Shown here piece by piece: positions 1 to 6,173 of a stretch of DNA of 8,984 bases. The notes under the pieces were generated by a model. That model was not told the origin of the DNA. It saw only the letters and a program-made list of their open reading frames with translations, and ran no database searches. The position numbers and the translations under genes are program-made. Numbering within the stretch: the stretch's first letter is position 1; the number at the start of each line of letters is the position of its first letter. Origin of the DNA: Clostridia bacterium (GTDB lineage Bacteria; Bacillota; Clostridia; Christensenellales; UBA1242); assembly GCA_017964105.1 (NCBI GenBank), contig JAGCSP010000017.1:1-8984 (forward strand), written 5' to 3'.

Positions 1-31
1 ACTTAGATTTGAAAATAATTATTTTGAAATA

Positions 32-772
32 ATGCACAACGAGTGGCTACTAGATAAATACATATTAGAACGTGGCTGCTACTCTACTGATGCATACTCA
101 AATACACTACCTGCAATTAAAGAGGCAGTAAAACAAAAGAAACCCACAACAATCTCTGTACAACTCACTAGTGATGGTGTCGCAATTTTGTACAAAGATA
201 GCACACTTGCAAAACTGGGTGAAAATGGTTATGTAGCAAACACAAAATTTGATGAATTAAAAGATTTAACTATTGTTGGGACTGACAATGTGAAAGTGTG
301 CACACTTGATACTGCATTGGAAGCAATTGCAAACAAGGTACCAGTGGTGATAGAAGTGATTAACACAAACTCCACCTTACACGAAGTTGAACCAAAAGTA
401 TTGGCAAGTATTGATGAATATATGACCAAATACAACATGCGCGAAGGCGTGGCAATTATGAGCATAAATCCATTTACACTCGAATGGTTTGTGTCAAATG
501 CTCCTCACCTACCAAGAATACTAAAAAGTGGCAAATTTAAGGCAAAAATGTATGGCAACATGAAAACAAAAGAACTAAGAAAATTGAAATATCATACAAT
601 AGCCCAAGCAGATTATATTGCATACCCAGCACACGATTTGCCATGCAAACACATCAAAAAAGCAAAACCTGTTGGCGTGATTGCATACAGGGTTACTGAT
701 GCAAGAAAATACAAGAAGGTGGTAAAATATTGCGACAATATTATGTATTGTGGCTTTGAACCCTCCATATAA
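32..772 (+). CDS. Degenerate glycerophosphodiester phosphodiesterase (GDPD)-fold protein, probably not a canonical enzyme
   Basis: The 246-residue product follows the small clostridial GDPD pattern: a W-L-L-D lead-in, an R-G pair (14-15), an N-T (24-25) where family members have P-E-N-T/S, a T-x-D-G turn (46-49), an IEV strand with E108, an S-I-N-P-F-T-L segment like the family SFxPxxL, and a C-terminal V-I-A-Y-R-V ... G-F-E-P end like the family WTV ... GFxP. The usual active-site residues are changed: the His of HRG is Glu13, the Glu of ENT is Ser23, the Glu and Asp of the IExDV strand are Ser42 and Gln44, and the His of the HD pair is Lys55. E108, a usual metal ligand, remains. No signal peptide or membrane segment follows this start. 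The reading frame stays open from the ATG to base 2 and no good ribosome site precedes it, so the true start may lie outside the window; homolog length and the W-L-L lead-in favour this ATG. The fold call is fairly secure, the function unknown. Confidence 0.72.
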   Translation: MHNEWLLDKYILERGCYSTDAYSNTLPAIKEAVKQKKPTTISVQLTSDGVAILYKDSTLAKLGENGYVANTKFDELKDLTIVGTDNVKVCTLDTALEAIANKVPVVIEVINTNSTLHEVEPKVLASIDEYMTKYNMREGVAIMSINPFTLEWFVSNAPHLPRILKSGKFKAKMYGNMKTKELRKLKYHTIAQADYIAYPAHDLPCKHIKKAKPVGVIAYRVTDARKYKKVVKYCDNIMYCGFEPSI

Positions 773-800
773 AAATGCACCTAATTCAGGTGCATTTTTT
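771..800 (+). terminator. Intrinsic terminator after the GDPD-like gene
   Basis: A 12-bp perfect stem (771-782 with 788-799) encloses the loop AATTC and ends in a run of six T. It begins two bases inside the preceding TAA stop codon (770-772). Confidence 0.88.
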
Positions 801-815
801 ATACAAAATCACATC

Positions 816-843
816 TTGACATATTACTAATGTATGATATAAT
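816..843 (+). promoter_or_regulatory. Vegetative (SigA-type) promoter with extended -10
   Basis: TTGACA at 816-821 and TATAAT at 838-843 are both perfect consensus boxes, 16 bases apart, with an extended -10 TGA directly before TATAAT. The predicted start near 850 gives a leader of about 23 nt containing the GAGGT ribosome site at 860-864. It should be a strong promoter. Confidence 0.85.
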
Positions 844-872
844 TTATTTAAACACAAATGAGGTAAATAACT

Positions 873-1382
873 ATGGCAAAGGGTGACACAGTACAAGAAG
901 TTTTGGTAAACAATAATCAAAAGAAAACACTTAAAGAAAAATTAAATAGTGACAATGTTTTTGGCAGTGTAGAAAAAGATGCAAAAGCAGGTATTGTATT
1001 TGGAACAGCAGTATTATTAACTATTAGTGGCATTGCTGGATACAATAGTGTAAAAAGAGAAAAAGCAATTTCTGAACTTACATATACTTTGATTGCTAAA
1101 GCACCACAAGTATCAAGTTTTAGTGCTGAATATATTGCATACTACCCTGATATGACATGTGTTGGTGGCATTGCGGTAGCCAACCAAAAAGAAGTTGAAG
1201 GATACTTCACTATTGATCAAGGAATTGCAATAGATAAAGTGGACCAAAACACATATGGAACAATTAAATCGATTAGTTATGATGCAATCGACAAAGTTAC
1301 TGAGGCAGCAAAATCATATAGTGTGACATTTACAGAAGGCAAACTTGCTGATAAAGTTGCCAATGATGAAATGGTAAAATAA
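873..1382 (+). CDS. Single-pass membrane protein of unknown function
   Basis: The 169-residue protein matches no family I recognise. Residues 1-38 are hydrophilic with Lys at 17, 18, 21 and 23; residues 39-57 form one hydrophobic helix rich in Gly, Ala, Ile and Leu; Lys/Arg residues follow at 61, 62 and 64; the remaining ~105 residues are a polar domain predicted to be mixed strand and helix (around SSFSAEYIAYYPD and YFTIDQGIAID). There is no N-terminal signal peptide, so the helix acts as an internal anchor; topology is unclear because both flanks are positively charged. The ATG at 873 has a GAGGT site 8 bases upstream. The gene stands alone, with its own near-consensus promoter and terminators on both sides, which suggests a well-expressed monocistronic unit. 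Being a real gene is well supported by these signals; its role is unknown. Confidence 0.8.
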   Translation: MAKGDTVQEVLVNNNQKKTLKEKLNSDNVFGSVEKDAKAGIVFGTAVLLTISGIAGYNSVKREKAISELTYTLIAKAPQVSSFSAEYIAYYPDMTCVGGIAVANQKEVEGYFTIDQGIAIDKVDQNTYGTIKSISYDAIDKVTEAAKSYSVTFTEGKLADKVANDEMVK

Positions 1383-1422
1383 CAACTAATTTAAGCCATA
1401 TTTTATATATTTGAATAGTAAT

Positions 1423-1453
1423 AAAAAGATGCTAATTATTAGCATCTTTTTTT
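1423..1453. terminator. Bidirectional terminator between convergent genes
   Basis: GATGCTAA (1428-1435) pairs with TTAGCATC (1439-1446) around a 3-base loop, with an A run on the left and seven T on the right. It can stop the membrane-protein transcript on the + strand and the rarA/mazG-like transcript on the - strand. The stop codon and the last codons of the mazG-like gene lie inside it. Confidence 0.87.
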
Positions 1454-1734
1454 ATCACATCAAGTGTTCTATTTAATTTATAATCACGTAATTTTTCTAT
1501 CTCGTCATGACCAAACATATACTCTAATTGTTCCACACAATTAAGTACATCTGCTATCTCTTCTTTTGTGTGCTCCACATATTTATCATGCTTATCTTGT
1601 AGGTCTGGGCGAGTGAGTTTGCAAAGTGTTTGGGTTAGTTCTGCCATTTCTTCTATTGCTTGGTTGTATTGACTTGCTTCACCCCAAACTTCTGTAAACT
1701 TATCATATGCTTCTACTCTTTCATTTTGTGTCAT
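1432..1734 (-). CDS. MazG-like nucleotide pyrophosphohydrolase
   Basis: This 100-residue, all-helical protein carries the MazG/all-alpha NTP-pyrophosphatase signature: E28-E29-x-x-E32 on one helix and E58-E59-x-x-D62 on the next, acidic residues that in this superfamily bind Mg2+ and hydrolyse (d)NTPs to the monophosphate plus pyrophosphate. It is a single short MazG-like domain, not the ~260-residue two-domain MazG. The start is set at the ATG at 1734-1732, since AAGGTG sits 6 bases upstream; the GTG three codons earlier is part of that ribosome site. It lies directly after rarA on the same strand and is presumably co-transcribed and translationally coupled. Nucleotide-pool cleaning fits next to a fork-repair ATPase, but the true substrate cannot be told from sequence. 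The gene ends inside the terminator hairpin. Confidence 0.8.
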   Translation of the reverse strand: MTQNERVEAYDKFTEVWGEASQYNQAIEEMAELTQTLCKLTRPDLQDKHDKYVEHTKEEIADVLNCVEQLEYMFGHDEIEKLRDYKLNRTLDVIKKDANN

Positions 1735-1740
1735 ACAATT

Positions 1741-1746
1741 CACCTT
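1741..1746 (-). promoter_or_regulatory. Ribosome binding site of the mazG-like gene, overlapping the rarA stop
   Basis: On the - strand the sequence reads TAAGGTG followed by AATTGT and ATG. The last two bases of the rarA TAA stop are the first two of the AAGGTG site, so ribosomes ending rarA finish on the next gene's initiation region. This decides the ATG at 1734 over the GTG at 1743. Confidence 0.75.
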
Positions 1747-3028
1747 ATTTATTATATTTGTCTTTCTTTTTAATCAAACCTTTTTCTTTACCATTATTTA
1801 GTGGCATGTAGTACACCTTATCTTTTACTACATCTGGCAAATATTGTTGCTTTACATAACCACCATAGTTGTGTGGATATTTATATTTGCCATGTCCATC
1901 ATTATAACCTGTAGGATGATTTTTTAAATGATTTGGTACAACTGCATCCTTATATTTTTCTGCATCTTCCATAGCAGCATTCATTGCCACCACCACGGAA
2001 TTACTCTTTTCTGCTTCGCATAAGTAAATAATTGCATGGCAGAGTGTGAGGTTACACTCAGGAAAGCCAAGTTTTTCGCAACTATGCAATGCTGACATTG
2101 CAAGCAACAATGCATTGCTATCTGCCATGCCCACATCTTCACTAGCGTGTGCCACAAGACGGCGAGCAATAATCAATGGATCATATCCAGAAATAAGCAA
2201 TTTCTCAGCATAAAACAAAGCCGCATCAGTGTCGCTACCCCTAAGTGATTTGCAAAATGCTGATAACATATCATATTGTGTGGTTTCGTCAATGGCAAGT
2301 GCCTTAGATTGTACGCAATCTTCTGCAGTAGCCTTATTTATAACTATCTCACCTTTTTTATTTTCTGGTGTAGTTTTTACTGCAAGTTCTAATGCATTTA
2401 GTGCTGTGCGAATATCTCCAGCTGATGCCCAAGCAATATGGTCTAGTGCATCTTCATCAACTTTTACTTTTAGATTACCATAACCCTTTTCACTGGTAAT
2501 TGCCCTATTTAAAGCAGTAATTACGTTTTCTTTTGTAAGCGCTTTAAATTCAAATACACGACATCTAGAAATTATTGCACGTGTCATACTAATAAATGGA
2601 TTTTCCGTAGTAGAACCAATAAAAATAATACTACCATTTTCTATTGCCTCTAACACACAATCGCTTTGTGCCTTGCTCCACCTATGACATTCATCAAGTA
2701 GTAAATATGTACGTGTGCCATATAATTCCAAGTTGCGACGTGCTTCTGCAATAACTTCTTTTGCATCGCCAACGCCACTACTTACTGCATTTAATTTTAC
2801 AAACCTACCCTTACATGTGGAAGCTATAATATGTGCAATAGTAGTTTTACCGCATCCTGGTGGACCATAAAAAATGCATGAACCAAAGCTATTAGCTTTG
2901 ATTGCGCGTACTAAAAAACTATTTGGACTTACCAAATGTTCTTGGCCAATAAATTCTTCCAAAGTATCTGGACGCATTCTGTCTGCAAGTGGTGCTAATT
3001 TTTTTACTTCTTCTTCAAATAAATTCAT
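1745..3028 (-). CDS. rarA: Replication-associated recombination protein A (RarA/MgsA), AAA+ ATPase
   Basis: The 427-residue protein is a full-length RarA, the AAA+ clamp-loader-like ATPase (MgsA in E. coli, Mgs1/WRNIP1 in eukaryotes) that acts on single-stranded gaps at stalled replication forks. Visible in order: the R-M-R-P-D-T-L-E-E-F-I-G-Q-E-H entry motif (17-31), Walker A G-P-P-G-C-G-K-T (55-62), Walker B L-L-L-D-E-C-H-R (109-116, D112/E113), sensor 1 G-S-T-T-E-N-P (138-144), arginine finger S-R-C (R155), sensor 2 G-D-I-R-T-A-L-N (204-211, R207), then the tetramerisation region ending in the typical Y-K-Y-P-H-N-Y ... Q-Q-Y-L-P stretch. Cys114 replaces the more usual Ile in DEIHR. The ATG has an AGGTG site 5 bases upstream (3038-3034). 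It leads a two-gene unit with the mazG-like gene and is divergent from sigK. All ATPase residues look intact, so it should be active. Confidence 0.95.
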   Translation of the reverse strand: MNLFEEEVKKLAPLADRMRPDTLEEFIGQEHLVSPNSFLVRAIKANSFGSCIFYGPPGCGKTTIAHIIASTCKGRFVKLNAVSSGVGDAKEVIAEARRNLELYGTRTYLLLDECHRWSKAQSDCVLEAIENGSIIFIGSTTENPFISMTRAIISRCRVFEFKALTKENVITALNRAITSEKGYGNLKVKVDEDALDHIAWASAGDIRTALNALELAVKTTPENKKGEIVINKATAEDCVQSKALAIDETTQYDMLSAFCKSLRGSDTDAALFYAEKLLISGYDPLIIARRLVAHASEDVGMADSNALLLAMSALHSCEKLGFPECNLTLCHAIIYLCEAEKSNSVVVAMNAAMEDAEKYKDAVVPNHLKNHPTGYNDGHGKYKYPHNYGGYVKQQYLPDVVKDKVYYMPLNNGKEKGLIKKKDKYNK

Positions 3029-3049
3029 ATCTTCACCTAATACACAAAA

Positions 3050-3055
3050 ATTATA
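3050..3055 (-). promoter_or_regulatory. Extended -10 promoter for rarA
   Basis: On the - strand TATAAT is preceded directly by TGA, the same extended -10 seen at 835-843. At a 17-base spacing the -35 position is only TTTTAA (3078-3073), so the extended -10 probably carries recognition. The start near 3043 leaves the AGGTG site just inside the transcript. Confidence 0.6.
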
Positions 3056-3101
3056 TCACAAACTATTGCAAATTAAAAACAATATAACACTCTTACCTTT
3101 C

Positions 3102-3138
3102 GTCATTTTTTGACAAAATTCTTCATATATAGTAATTA
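3102..3138 (+). promoter_or_regulatory. sigK promoter region: candidate SigE-type promoter overlapping a SigA-like one
   Basis: Two readings overlap. As a SigE (early mother-cell) promoter, GTCATTTT (3102-3109) resembles the SigE -35 (G-K-M-ATATT) at 7 of 8 bases, and CATATATA (3124-3131) resembles the -10 CATACAHT at 6 of 8, with 14 bases between. As a SigA promoter, TTGACA (3110-3115) is 17 bases from TAATTA (3133-3138). The SigA reading would start the RNA near 3145, at or past the end of the GGGGAG ribosome site (3140-3145); the SigE reading starts near 3138 and keeps it. TGACAAA at 3111-3117 also resembles a SpoIIID box. Choosing between these is inference. Confidence 0.5.
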
Positions 3139-3139
3139 T

Positions 3140-3145
3140 GGGGAG
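3140..3145 (+). promoter_or_regulatory. Ribosome binding site that sets the sigK start
   Basis: GGGGAG lies 6 bases before the ATG at 3152, whereas the in-frame TTG at 3110 has no ribosome site and falls inside the promoter. This fixes the SigK N terminus and shows that the hydrophobic leader is translated. Confidence 0.75.
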
Positions 3146-3151
3146 TTAAAA

Positions 3152-3853
3152 ATGATAATAGAAAGCTTAGGACTATTTTTATCTAAAATAATGTGTTTTA
3201 CTGGGTTTGTGAATAATGCATCGAGTTTTCCAAAGCCACTAACATCAGAAAAAGAAACTGAATACCTAAAAAAATTCAAAGAACTAGGTGACAATAAAGC
3301 AAAAGAGGCACTAATACATCACAATTTGCGTTTAGTTGCACATATAGTAAAAAAATATAGTGGCACAATGGAAGCAGATGATTTAATATCAGTGGGTTCA
3401 CTTGGCCTCATAAAAGCAATTAATACTTATGAAATTGGACACAACACACAATTTAGTACGTATGCTGCAAGATGCATTGAAAACGAGATACTAATGCTTC
3501 TTAGAGTGAACAAAAAACACAACACAACCATATCGTGTGATGATAGCTTTGCTTCAGATGATGATGGCGGCGATTTAAATGTTTTGGACCTTGTGGCAGA
3601 CGAAAATTTGGACGTAGAAAAGAATGTAACTAATGAGATGTTAACTAACAAGTTAGTTAATTTAATGAAAAACACTCTCACAAAGCGCGAATATCAAATA
3701 ATGTGTATGCGTTATGGATTTGATGGCTACACTCCCCTTACACAGCGTGAAGTGGCAGCAACACTTGGTATTAGCAGAAGTTACATTAGCAGACTTGAAA
3801 CAAAGGCAATAGAAATGCTAAAAGCAAACATAGATAAGCAAAATTATTTGTAA
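3152..3853 (+). CDS. sigK: RNA polymerase sporulation sigma factor SigK
   Basis: The 233-residue protein is recognisable as SigK, the late mother-cell sigma factor that directs spore coat and mother-cell lysis genes. After the N terminus come the F-V-N-N-A-S-S-F-P-K-P-L segment (matching Y-V-K-N-N-A-F-P-Q-P-L of B. subtilis SigK), region 2 with N-L-R-L-V-A-H-I-V-K-K, A-D-D-L-I-S-V-G-S-L-G-L-I-K-A-I and T-Y-A-A-R-C-I-E-N-E-I-L-M-L-L-R, an acidic linker (about 125-150) and region 4 with the helix-turn-helix T-Q-R-E-V-A-A-T-L-G-I-S-R-S-Y-I-S-R-L-E. Residues 1-18 are mostly hydrophobic and align with the pro-sequence removed by SpoIVFB in Bacillus, so the product is probably pro-SigK. The reading frame is continuous, with no skin-type prophage insertion. 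It is followed by rnpB without a terminator. Confidence 0.93.
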   Translation: MIIESLGLFLSKIMCFTGFVNNASSFPKPLTSEKETEYLKKFKELGDNKAKEALIHHNLRLVAHIVKKYSGTMEADDLISVGSLGLIKAINTYEIGHNTQFSTYAARCIENEILMLLRVNKKHNTTISCDDSFASDDDGGDLNVLDLVADENLDVEKNVTNEMLTNKLVNLMKNTLTKREYQIMCMRYGFDGYTPLTQREVAATLGISRSYISRLETKAIEMLKANIDKQNYL

Positions 3854-3882
3854 TTGACAGCATGATATACGTATGGTATAAT
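3854..3882 (+). promoter_or_regulatory. Consensus SigA promoter of rnpB
   Basis: TTGACA (3854-3859) and TATAAT (3877-3882) are perfect consensus boxes at the optimal 17-base spacing, with an extended -10 TGG before the -10. The expected start at about 3889 coincides with the first base of helix P1 of the RNase P RNA. The -35 box begins on the base after the sigK stop codon. Confidence 0.92.
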
Positions 3883-3888
3883 AATTGA

Positions 3889-4226
3889 AGTTAGATAGAC
3901 AGACAATCGCATGTGGGCAGCTACATGAGGAAAGTCGGAGCATCACAGAACAGGGTGCCAGCTAACGGCTGGTGAGGGCGACCTTAAGGAAAGTGCAACA
4001 GAAATAAACCGCATAACTTTGTGTTATGTAAGGATGGAAAGGCGAGGTAAGAGCTCACCCACTGGTTAGGTAACTAACCTTTGATGTAAACCCCACCCGA
4101 TGCAAGGTTGGAAGATGATTTAACGTTGTTCGCTAGTCTTCCCATACACCGCTTGAGATTGCAGGCGACTGCAATACTAGATAGATGATTGTCCAATACA
4201 GAACTCCGCTTACGGCTATCTGGCTA
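3889..4226 (+). ncRNA. rnpB: RNase P catalytic RNA (bacterial type A-like)
   Basis: This is the ribozyme that removes 5' leaders from tRNA precursors. Conserved blocks are present: GAGGAAAGTC (3927-3936), CAGGGTGCCAGCTAACGG (3951-3968), ACAGAAA (3998-4004), GAGGTAAGAGCTCACC (4044-4059), AAACCCCACCC, CCGCTTGAG, TAGATAGATGATTGTC (4178-4193) and ACAGAACTCCGCTTAC. Pairings close it: P1 3890-3898 with 4216-4224 (9 bp including two G-U), P2 GACAATC 3902-3908 with 4187-4193, a short P3 (3910-3914 with 3923-3927), and P4 CGGAG 3936-3940 with CTCCG 4204-4208. The P4 pair differs from E. coli at paired positions but stays complementary, which is covariation support. The type A call rests on the overall block pattern (including GCTTAC near the 3' end); internal helices P13-P17 were not folded in full. 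The 5' end comes from the promoter and P1; the 3' end is accurate to a few bases. Confidence 0.95.
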
Positions 4227-4228
4227 CC

Positions 4229-4257
4229 AAAAAAGCACCAATCAAGGTGCTTTTTTT
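4229..4257. terminator. Bidirectional terminator between rnpB and the M13 peptidase gene
   Basis: AAAAAAGCACC (4229-4239) pairs with GGTGC plus seven T (4246-4257) around the loop AATCAA. The A run before and T run after let it act on both strands: it ends rnpB on + and the peptidase transcript, whose TAA stop is at 4261-4259, on -. Confidence 0.9.
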
Positions 4258-4258
4258 G

Positions 4259-6160
4259 TTACCAAATAATTATTCTTTTTGATTTTTCTATATACATTCT
4301 ATCCGTGTCCACTACCCCAAATGCTTCATACCATTCTGGGAAATTTCGTGGAGTGATATTTGCCCTAATTTCTGCTGGTGAGTGCACGTCGTTTGATAAT
4401 AAATATTGGATATATTCTTCTTTTGATTTCCTGCACCACACTTTTGCCCAATTTTTAAAATATGCCTTAAAATCAGACTTTTTGGTGTTATGCATAATTT
4501 CCAATGTAACTGCCATGCCACCATTATCAGCAATATTCTCACTTACAACTAATTCACCATTTACTTTGCCACCATGGAAAGGAATGCCATCATATTGTTT
4601 TACCATTGCTTTAATCAATTTTTGAAATGCCTTGTAATCTTTTTTGGTCCACCACTTATTCAAGTTTCCCTTTTCATCAAACTCAGCACCATTGTTATCA
4701 AATGCATGTGATATTTCATGACCAATAACTGCACCAATTCCACCAAGATTTTCACTAAAAGATTGTTTTAATGAATAGAATGGTGCCTGCAAAATTGCTG
4801 CTGGGAAAGTTATGTCGTTAGTAGAAGGACTATAACATGCATTTACCATATGACCTGGCATGCCCCACTCTGTTCTATCAACTGGCTTATGCAATTTATC
4901 AAATTCGCGTTTGATTTCAATTCTACCAATTTTATCTAATGCATCATAATAACTATCTTTTTTTGATACTTTAAACTTTTTGTAAAACTCTTTAATTTTA
5001 TCTGGGTAACCCATTTTAATTTCTATTGTAGAAAGTTTAAGTATTGCTTTTTCTTTTGTTTTTGGTTGCAAAAACTCATTTTTGGATATGCGAACTTTAT
5101 ATGTTTCAATAATCTTTTTTACCATATCCACAACATCTTTTTTTGCTTCTTCCCCAAAATATTTGCGTCCATAGTATACACCAACTGGCTCTGAGAACAC
5201 ACCAGACGCCACCCTGTATGCTTGTTTTTCTATCACAGGGTCTTTTTCAACGCCTGTCAAAGCACGTCTATATTGCGTGCCAATTTTTTGTAAATCAAGT
5301 GACAAACATTGCGAAGATGAAAGCAAAGCTTTCACATAGCACCAGTGCACATATTTTGTAAATGTTTTTTCATTAAAATAACATTTGAATTGTTTGATTG
5401 CACGTGGGTCATACACAATAATTGTTTTTGGAATGTTATCGCCATAAACTTTGTGTAAAAATCCAACAAAATCAAATGGTTGCACATGTTTTGCAACTTT
5501 TTCCAAACTCATTGGATTATGATTTTTTACATAGTCTGCCCACTCTAATTGGCTCTTTACCCTTTTTGCCACTAGCGAATCAAAATAAAGTGTATCAGCA
5601 ATATATTCATTTTGTTCATTTTCTGTAAGCGGAGTAAGTTTTAATGCTTCACGCGCCATATTTTCATACACTTTTAAGAGATTTGTACCTTGTGGATGAT
5701 TTGGTTTGTAATATGTTGTGTCTGGCAAAATAATGTCTGGACCAAGCATAATAAATGAATTTTTAGTTGCATCTTGCATGTCATCAGTTACTCCAACAGA
5801 CAATGGCAAGCCGCCACCAGATAGCACCAAATCATAAGAAATTTTATTTAAGTCATCTACTGATTTGATATTTTTAATCATACTAAGCAATGGTAGTAAT
5901 GGTTTGATACCATCAAAATTACGCCTTTCAACATCAAGAACTTTGTTGTATAACTCAATTGCGTATTTCATTTCGGGTATACTAGTGCTCTTCTTGCCTT
6001 CTGCAAAGGCCTTAAAATCGGCCATAAGTGTTTTTTCAACTTCTTGGTCAAGGTCAGAAAAACCGCCTGTGGATGCCCTATCTTCTGGAATTACAGCTTT
6101 TTCGTACCATTCTCCATTAACTGCCATAAATAAATCATCTTGAATTCTTACTTTTTCCAT
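4259..6160 (-). CDS. pepO: M13 family (neprilysin/PepO-like) zinc metallopeptidase
   Basis: The 633-residue protein is a full-length M13 endopeptidase. The N terminus R-I-Q-D-D-L-F-M-A-V-N-G-E-W matches the family DDFYxxVNGxW entry. The zinc motif is H481-E-I-S-H485 within V-I-G-H-E-I-S-H-A-F-D; the third ligand is E541 with D545 in E-N-I-A-D-N-G-G; the substrate-binding NAYY motif reads N440-A-C-Y443-S-P-S-T-N; the chain ends in the family's terminal Trp (I-I-I-W). There is no signal peptide or anchor, as in Lactococcus PepO, so it is probably cytoplasmic and cleaves oligopeptides, the M13 barrel excluding larger proteins. Cys442 replaces the usual first Tyr of NAYY. The ATG has AAGGAGG 6 bases upstream (6173-6167). 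It follows rnj by 11 bases on the same strand and is probably in its operon. The symbol is by similarity; the natural substrate is unknown. Confidence 0.93.
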   Translation of the reverse strand: MEKVRIQDDLFMAVNGEWYEKAVIPEDRASTGGFSDLDQEVEKTLMADFKAFAEGKKSTSIPEMKYAIELYNKVLDVERRNFDGIKPLLPLLSMIKNIKSVDDLNKISYDLVLSGGGLPLSVGVTDDMQDATKNSFIMLGPDIILPDTTYYKPNHPQGTNLLKVYENMAREALKLTPLTENEQNEYIADTLYFDSLVAKRVKSQLEWADYVKNHNPMSLEKVAKHVQPFDFVGFLHKVYGDNIPKTIIVYDPRAIKQFKCYFNEKTFTKYVHWCYVKALLSSSQCLSLDLQKIGTQYRRALTGVEKDPVIEKQAYRVASGVFSEPVGVYYGRKYFGEEAKKDVVDMVKKIIETYKVRISKNEFLQPKTKEKAILKLSTIEIKMGYPDKIKEFYKKFKVSKKDSYYDALDKIGRIEIKREFDKLHKPVDRTEWGMPGHMVNACYSPSTNDITFPAAILQAPFYSLKQSFSENLGGIGAVIGHEISHAFDNNGAEFDEKGNLNKWWTKKDYKAFQKLIKAMVKQYDGIPFHGGKVNGELVVSENIADNGGMAVTLEIMHNTKKSDFKAYFKNWAKVWCRKSKEEYIQYLLSNDVHSPAEIRANITPRNFPEWYEAFGVVDTDRMYIEKSKRIIIW

Positions 6161-6166
6161 ATGGTG

Positions 6167-6173
6167 CCTCCTT
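6167..6173 (-). promoter_or_regulatory. Strong ribosome binding site of pepO overlapping the rnj stop
   Basis: On the - strand the sequence reads TAAGGAGG: the rnj stop codon TAA supplies the first two bases of a perfect AAGGAGG site, 6 bases from the pepO ATG. The arrangement repeats that at rarA/mazG-like. Confidence 0.85.

Noticed and set aside
1735..1743. GTG start for the mazG-like gene
   Set aside because: The GTG is part of the AAGGTG ribosome site that serves the ATG at 1734.
2229..2483. Open frame opposite rarA on the + strand
   Set aside because: It is an antisense shadow of a clear AAA+ gene, with no ribosome site or family resemblance. The other open frames opposite rarA, sigK, pepO and rnj were set aside for the same reason.
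3110..3151. In-frame TTG that would extend SigK by 14 residues
   Set aside because: It lies inside the promoter region with no ribosome site, whereas the ATG at 3152 has GGGGAG at the right distance and matches the known SigK N terminus.
4185..4625. Open frame of 146 codons on the + strand
   Set aside because: It overlaps the end of rnpB, the terminator and the antisense of the peptidase gene, has no ribosome site and an unconvincing composition.
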